Below, in pieces: positions 57,841 through 64,000 of a stretch of DNA of 64,000 nucleotides. The notes under the pieces were generated by a model. That model ran no database searches. It saw only the letters and a program-made list of their open reading frames with translations, and was not told where the DNA came from. Location: assembly GCA_006176705.1 (NCBI GenBank), contig QRFJ01000503.1, positions 387,089 to 451,088 on the forward strand, in the 5' to 3' direction. A program made the translations under genes and the position numbers. The stretch is from Cocos nucifera (taxonomy: Eukaryota; Streptophyta; Magnoliopsida; Arecales; Arecaceae). Every line of letters begins with the position of its first letter. Within the stretch, counting starts at the first letter, position 1.

Positions 57841-59175
57841 TAACCTGAAGAAGGAGACCTACTTCGAAGTGTTAAGAACTTTGAGTCTGGAAGAATCTGT
57901 AGTCGTTCAACAGATCAATGAGAAGTCGAGTTGGATGGATCTTCTCCTGAAATATCTGAGAACAGGCGAGCACCCACCAGATCGAAGAAAGGCTCGAAAG
58001 ATTAGAATTAAGGCTGCAAGATATGTACTTCTAGATAATGAATTATATAGGCAGTCCTTCTCTCTTCCATTTCTAAGATATCTGCATCCATTAAAAGTTG
58101 ATTACGCCCTATGGAAAGTTCATGAGAAAATCTATGAAAGCCACTCGAGGGGTAGATTTCTATCATACAAAATCCTCCATCAGGAGTATTATTGGCCAAT
58201 AATGCAACAAGATGCACCAAAATTCATCAGAAAGTATGACCAATGCCAATGAAATGTTAGAATTAAGCATCAACCGACATTACTTCTGATCCTAATTGAA
58301 GCGCTCTAGCCTTTCGCCCAATAGGGACTGGACATTCTAGGTCCATTCCCTCGTGCCTTGGGCCAACGAAAATTTTTTTTGGTGGCCATTGATTACTTCA
58401 TAAAATGGATGGAAGCTGAGCCTTTAGCTTGTACTTTTAAAGTGAAGGTCAGAGACTTCATATGGAAGTCAATTATCTATCGATATGGACTCTCCAAAGT
58501 GCTGATTTTAAACAATGGTAGATAATTCAATGGCGTAAAACTTCATGAATTTTATGAAGATCATGGGATAGAGCAACGCTTCACCTCAGTAGATCATCCA
58601 CAGACAAATGGAGAGGTCGAGGTCATGAACAAGACCCTTCTACAAGGCCTTAGGGCCCAGCTTGATCAAACTAGGGGGTCGTGGACAAGAGAGCTTTATC
58701 ATGTCCTCTAGTCCTATTGAATTATCCAAAGAGTTTCCACCAGTGAGACATTCTTCAATCTGGCATTCAGAACTGAGATGGTAATACCGGTGGAGTTCGG
58801 GCTTTCCTCTCTCAGAGTTAAAGAGTATGATGAAGATGCCAACTCTATTTGGCTAAGGGCCAATCTCGATCTGATTGAGGAGAGTAGAGAGCGTGCAGAA
58901 ATAAAAATGATGGCCTATCGCCAAAAGATAGCGAAGTACTACAATGCATGCATCAAAGCTAAGGATTTTCGAGATGGCAATCTTATCCTTTGGCGAACCA
59001 AAATCTCGAAGCCTATGGAGCAAGAAAAACTTATGCCAAATTGGGAAGATCCTTACCAGGTCAACAAGGTGATCCGCCCAGTAACCTACCGTCTGAGATA
59101 ACTAAGTGGGAATCTACTCCCAAAGCCTTGGAATTCGGCCAATCTCCGCATGTACCATCCATGATACAAATGAAA
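57841..59175 (+). pseudogene. Tat integrase remnant
   Basis: The zinc-binding N-terminus reads HEKIYESHSRGR, then ILHQEYYWPIMQQDA and KYDQC (57,785-58,252). The core reads GLDILGPFP..., KFFLVAIDYFIKWMEAEPL, IYRYGLSKVLILNNGR (the catalytic D of the 'NDNG'-type motif is now N) and HPQTNGEVEVMN. The C-terminal part (58,778-59,101) reads AYRQKIAKYYNACIKAKDFR, then KLMPNWEDPYQV. Stops lie at about 58,252, 58,309, 58,524 and 58,710-58,722. Beyond 59,101 the tail ends as NLRMYHP in another frame. Confidence 0.85.
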
Positions 59176-59248
59176 TGAATGAACCATTGAGTTCTCTTTC
59201 CAAAATTGTCAATCGATAGTTGTATGACAAAATGGGTATGACTTGGAT

Positions 59249-59677
59249 CACTTTAAAATAAAGTTTCTTTGATTGGGATCATAACTCAGTGGACTCCTCG
59301 GATCGTAATCACTTCAAAACAAAGTTCCTTCATTCGGAACCACAGCTCAGCAGACTCCTCGAATCAGAGTCAATTCAAAATAAAGTTTCTTTATTCAGGA
59401 CTACAGCTCAGTGAACTCTTTGGATTAGAGTCGCTTCAAAATAAATTTTTTTTATTTGGGACTATGGTTCAGCAGACTCCTCGGATCATAGTCATTTCAA
59501 AATAAAATTTTTTTGTTCGAAATTATAGCTCAGCGAACTCCTCGAATCAGAGTCGCTTTGAAAATAAAGTTATTTTGTTCGAAACTATGGCTCAGCGAAC
59601 TCCTCGGATCGGAGTCACTTCAAAACAAAGTCCTATTGTTTAGGACTATAGCTCAGCAGGCTCCTCAGATCGAAAAC
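59249..59677 (+). repeat. Seven 61-bp tandem repeats in the Tat 3' region
   Basis: Unit starts at 59,249, 59,310, 59,371, 59,432, 59,493, 59,554 and 59,616: six units of 61 bp (one of 62) and a final one to about 59,677. Each contains 'ttcaaaa(t/c)aaa', 'ctcag(c/t)(g/a)', 'actcctcggatc' and 'agt'. They diverge at many positions. No ORF uses the repeat consistently. Confidence 0.9.
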
Positions 59678-61330
59678 GTATTAGGTCAAAAAAAAAAATC
59701 TAATTGGGACAATAAAATTCTAAGAGATGGGATATCAGTTCAGAACAATTCTAAAAAGTTCAAGTTTATTATGAACGAAAGAAAGATAATTTTTTATTTA
59801 AAAGAATTCTTACAAGAGCAATATTGCTATTGCTTTTACAAGAAATCATATAAAAAAAAATTCTACATCAAAATTACAATGGGCCCTATGAAATCAAGAC
59901 CATGTTTATCATGTTTTCTTCATCGAAAATAAGAAAACGTGATCAGAAAGCTCATTAGAGTTGAAACCGCATTCATCTGGTACTCATTCCTCCATAGCAC
60001 CAAGGCTTTGGAGCCCATAAGAGGTGCCCAGACTGAGGAGAGCGACAAGCTAAAGGTGATGGAGATCCCTTTGAGGTTGAAATCAGGTTTGCTTGAAACC
60101 CAATTCTTCACAACTTGGAACCAAGGGACCCTCCATCAGTGTGGATGCATGATGGAAACATCGGGAAACAATACTTAGGATTGCATCAAAGCCTTCCATT
60201 GATGTCTCAAGATTGCGGTCTTGGATAAAACCATAGTTGAGTGAGTCTTAGAGGAATAAGATGCAATCTTCACTTGGGTTCCATGTAGTGGTCCGACTCT
60301 TTCCTTCCTCCTCCTTTATGGAGGTGGCACAACCTTGAGCGCCACTGAGAGAGCCGCAAGCCAGAAGTAATGAGGGAGATCCTGCCAAGGCTGAAGCATT
60401 ATCCATTTGGAGTTCAACTCTACTAAGCCTCAGACCAAGATGTCCTCGGATAATCTAGATGCACGATAGATACCTCAAAAAAATGGTTAGGTTGACATCG
60501 AAACAACCCACCAAAGTGTCCCATGTATGAGGAAGCTTTGAAGGTGGGGTATGCAACCCAAACCATCACTCTTGAGGGATGGCTCGACTCCCTCCTCCTC
60601 CCCAATAGAAGCAGTACACTAAGCAAGCACCAAAAGAACTATCACCGATTCTCCGCTCTTGCCAAGCAAGAAAATAGTGACAAAGCTCTCTGGGTTGAGA
60701 AAGTGACTACCTCAACAAGAAGAAGTAAAATGACAAAGATCTTAAGACCGAGAATGTAGATGCTCCATGATTGGCACATCTGTCGCGAGTCTTCCTGAAG
60801 CAGCAAAGGACCAGGAAGGCCCCACTGCCTCCTTGAGCAAGCAATCATGGCCACACTCCTTCCCTTAGAGGGGTTGCACCACTCTATCTCCATCCTACAG
60901 AATGTTTGAAATATCGTCGATGGAAAGCAAAGCCCAAGGGGGCTCTTCTTTATAAAAAAAAAATCTATCATAATGGCTCCGTCAAATCATTCTATATGCC
61001 AACCTGCAATTGGTTAAATCCACCACTATGCGAATATGCATCAAAGTCTTATATACGGATTATAGTTACGTCGCTTCTAAGACTATGCGCATTCAATGTC
61101 ATGTAGAAAATTGAGCACCATCCATCAATCACATGCATGGTTAGCAAGAAAATTGATTCGTATGCCTTAATTAATTCAAATATCCGAGCAAATCTCTTCA
61201 ACTCCTAAGATTGAAGTAAAACAGACAAAAGATATTTAAAAAGAAGAAATCTCCAAAAGTAAAAAGCCTTCATTCATTATAAGCTTTTCTTTACAATGAT
61301 TTTTAACAATCTGAGAAAGTACATAAGTAA
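59678..61330 (+). other. Tat 3' noncoding region with weak long-period similarity
   Basis: No coding domain. Segments near 60,000-60,290 and 60,290-60,640 show loosely similar motifs in similar order ('gaggtg', 'gagagc', 'ggtgatggagatcc/atgagggagatcc', 'gatgcatgatgg/gatgcacgatag'), which may be an old ~300-bp duplication. Short plus and minus ORFs here have no recognised product. Confidence 0.4.
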
Positions 61331-61338
61331 AGGCAGAG

Positions 61339-63366
61339 TCAAGATACATCCTTTGGATTGGATTGCGCCCCCGCCACATCGATATTAATCATCTCTATGT
61401 CCTCATCTAAAAAATCAAGATTCAATCCTGGATAATGGAAAGCTACCTCACTTCGAACAGAACACCTTCCTTCATCATAGGCGTCAATTGCAAATATGTT
61501 TTTCTCATCTTCAAATTCTTTCGATGCCCAAAACTTCTTGATGGCCCTTATGGCAACAACCTCAATTCGTGCCTCCATGTCGCTCTGCAGCATGGCTATT
61601 CTCTTCTCTGCATCCTTTAACGCAGCTTGAGCCCCCTCCTTAAATATCTCAACTTCGATAAGTTAGCGCCTCCATCTTCGAGGTTAGAGCCTCATTTACA
61701 TCCAATAAATGAGAGTTCTCCTCGACAGACTTCATCAGCGCCATCTTAGCATCCTAGGCCCTCTTCTCAGTAGCTTTAGCCCTGGCAAAAGCTTCTCTGG
61801 CCCCCTTTGATGCCCTATCCTTGGTGATCTTAAGCATTTCAACTTCAGTCCTATACCTCATCGTCTTGGAAGATAGCTCGAAAGTATGCTCTATGAACCT
61901 ATTTAAGTAATGGATGAGCTGTCAAAATATTCACCAAAATTTATGATGAAAATGTTCCATAATAAAACAATAACCAAAGTCTAAGGATACACATCCTCAA
62001 CCTACATGGAGAAAGCAATCCGTTGCTTTGCGCCTCCTTATCTTTAGAGGCTCAGTCAATAACTTTGTAGCGTCGATCGGGTAGAGGATGCTGGAGAATG
62101 GCTCACATGCCAGGCCATAATCCTCTAGAATAGAATCATGTAGTCCTACTCTAATCGGTGTGGTCCCAAAAGGCCCTACAGTCATAGTAGGTTGCGCTTC
62201 AGCTATTGGAGCATTGGGGGTCCTTGTAACCTCAACTAGTTCTTCCTAAAGAAAAAGGTCAAAAACATCGAGAGCCGGCAGGCTCAAAACGGCCTCACTG
62301 AATAAGCATTCAATAGGGCTCCTCTGACCTCCCTCACGAATTAGAAGGTTCGAACCATGCGAGATTTGTACAATCTCAAAGTCCTCAGTAGCTAGAGGTT
62401 CTGGGTCTTCCGACCTAAAAATCAAAGGTGCAGGAAGAAGGCCGACCCCAGCACGAGAAGATTTACCACTTGCCATCTCTATCCTCCTCTTTTGAAAGGT
62501 CTTCAGGTTCAATAATTGTGGCAAATTTGGATTCACTCCTATAACCAAATAGTTTTATCCATTGACATCGGATTCTGAAGCAGTCGATTTTCTTAACCAA
62601 ATCAGCATTAGCAACCTTCTCCTACTCCAAGTTATAATTTAATTGGTCAATCTCTTCCTTTGCTTCAACCAATTCTAAAGCTAAAACCCCAGGAAGATAC
62701 CAATAAAACTGACTAAATAGTGCCTCAGCAAAGCCAAAGATCTTATGACACCCTCCATTCGGCGTTGAGCTCCCTCTTCTTCCAAAGCATGTCTTTCATC
62801 AAAAGATAGACAATCCCGTAAAAACTCTACAACAACCCTCAGAGTTTTGGTGATAGTAGGAGGAAAAGGCAGTGTTTGAGAAGTCGCCACCTGAGCTTTA
62901 GCTGGAGGATGACTTGCGACGGGAATCGCCTAGCTCTGCGACCTCGACGAACCCCTTCGATGCCTCAGGAGCAAAAGTTCCTATGGTTTTCTTCATCTTT
63001 GTGGTGCGGTAACCTTCACAGGAACTTCGACGGGAGAAGCCGGAAGAGTTGTTTCTACGACATGCTCCATCCTCGAATCTGTTGGCACGTCATGACTTCC
63101 ACCAATGAATTTATCGGCTCAGTCCTAGATTCTGGCACAGCCACCAATAAATCATCTGTGTGGAGAATATCCTTCTCTCCTTGGTCCACCATATTAGGAG
63201 GGGCAACTGGGAGAATTGCATCTGGATCCCCTGTGGTAAGCTCTTCAGAGACCTGAGACTGAATGGGAGTCCCAGTATGTCTCCTTCGAATCGATAACCT
63301 TCCCAGCTTCTTTGTTCGTGCAAGATCCATTCGGTCTCTAAGATCTGAAAAAAGAACCTCCAGCAA
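61339..63366 (-). pseudogene. Antisense ORF region of the Tat element (degenerate)
   Basis: Several minus-strand frames follow one another: 63,055-63,366, 62,681-62,890, 62,246-62,548 (MASGKSSRAGVGLLPAPLIF), 61,997-62,185 and 61,339-61,593 (FWASKEFEDEKNIFAIDAYD, then FHYPGLNLDFLDEDI). The DNA between (61,600-61,900) reads as a charged, alanine-rich coiled-coil in changing frames. The final 'SKEFEDE...AYD...YP-x-L-x-L' pattern is what I know from the retrotransposon-associated ORF in reverse orientation downstream of pol in Tat elements. Its function is unknown. Frameshifts show it is inactive here. Confidence 0.6.
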
Positions 63367-63635
63367 AAGAGACGATAAATATTGTAATCATTGTCTTTTC
63401 GCCATCTGGACGTGCTTAAAAGGAGGAAGAAAACGAAAAGATGCCTAATTTTTGAATCATCTCCCCAAAAGGATCAATGGTCTAATAGACCCCTCGATTA
63501 TGATTATTCGTGTGCTACGATATGACATTACTGACTATTAATGCTGAAAACATCATTGAAAATAAAGAGGCATGTTGCTTAATTCAAGGCATCCTGATGG
63601 AGTAGTCCTTTCACCTGATCTTTAGACTCAGCACT

Positions 63636-63644
63636 AAGGGATAG
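63636..63644 (+). other. Tat polypurine tract
   Basis: aagggatag directly before TGTTACG of the 3' LTR. Confidence 0.6.
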
Positions 63645-64000
63645 TGTTACGATGGTAATGTGAATGTCTTGGATCGAGCTATTCGATGCCTAAATTAACT
63701 CGGATCAGCACTAGGACACCAATATTCCGAGGTCAAAATGCCTCATGCATTCTCTTCCAACCCGTAAAATGATCCGAAGCACTATGTCAATTCTAATAAT
63801 TTTGTTTCGAGATAAACGGCGATGCAATTATGATCAAATCGTGATCAAGCTATTTTCTACTAAGTCAGAAATAGTGAAAATAAATAAGAAATTTCAACCA
63901 CGCCAATGACAGTCTTCCTATCCTACAAAACGGTCATGATCTTAAAACGACGTGATTAACGGAACGGCATAACAATCATGAAATCTCCTACAAATAAGAA
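63645..64000 (+). repeat. Tat element 3' LTR, truncated by the window end
   Basis: Starts TGTTACGATGGTAATG and matches 45,500-45,855. About 200 bp of the LTR, and the right TSD, lie beyond 64,000. Confidence 0.85.

Larger units (their letters stand above)
45500..64000 (+). mobile_element. Ty3/gypsy Tat-lineage retrotransposon, interrupted by Athila, right end cut by window
   Basis: A 5' LTR (45,500-46,058) and a 3' LTR start (63,645-64,000) frame a plus-strand interior. Order: gag, protease, RT, RNase H, a second (archaeal-type) RNase H, integrase, 61-bp tandem repeats, an antisense ORF region, and a purine tract (aagggatag, 63,636-63,644). The second RNase H and antisense ORF point to the Tat clade. 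An Athila derivative is nested at 50,200-57,706. Without it the element exceeds 11 kb. Stops and changed catalytic residues occur in all domains. Confidence 0.85.

Noticed and set aside
59269..59932. Plus-strand ORFs across the 61-bp repeats
   Set aside because: 61 is not a multiple of three, so frames change each unit; the open stretches are by chance.

Overview
This 64 kb window looks like nuclear DNA from a flowering plant with a large, repeat-rich genome. Reasons: AT-rich noncoding DNA, nested LTR retrotransposons of plant-only lineages (Tat, Athila, Angela-like copia, chromovirus), a plant L1-type LINE, several Mutator-like (MULE) transposons and a plant PPR-gene fragment. A monocot, possibly a palm, is my guess; nothing here proves it. 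I found no rRNA, tRNA or CRISPR and no intact protein-coding host gene.

Layout. 1-2,072: 3' end of a decayed Tat-lineage Ty3/gypsy element (internal DNA plus 3' LTR). 2,073-7,740: intergenic DNA holding two long-TIR MULE-like elements (3,067-4,312 with a perfect 9-bp target-site duplication, TSD; and 5,988-6,976) and short tandem duplications. 7,790-7,977: a convincing core promoter, 5'-untranslated exon and splice donor, with no recognisable coding exon after it. 7,977-28,450: mostly unannotatable, intron-like or intergenic DNA, broken by a PPR-carrying Pack-MULE (15,460-16,563) and a second MULE (17,998-23,712). That MULE sits inside one copy of an older ~0.6 kb tandem duplication and itself contains a complete but internally deleted chromovirus (18,517-22,546). 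27,339-27,770 is an unrecognised 143-codon ORF.

28,450-44,930: a minus-strand LINE split by a minus-strand Angela-like Ty1/copia element (33,641-44,174; LTRs ~2.5 kb). 45,500 to beyond 64,000: a plus-strand Tat element split inside its second RNase H by a minus-strand, gag-only Athila derivative (50,200-57,706, TSD GATAA). Downstream of its integrase the Tat element carries seven 61-bp tandem repeats and a decayed antisense ORF region, then the start of its 3' LTR.

Every transposon coding region shows stops, frameshifts or lost catalytic residues, so none looks autonomous. The nesting gives a relative order: tandem duplication, then MULE, then chromovirus; LINE, then Angela; Tat, then Athila. 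Boundaries rest on visible TSDs, LTR ends, primer sites and TIRs. Family names rest on motifs read by eye, without database searches.
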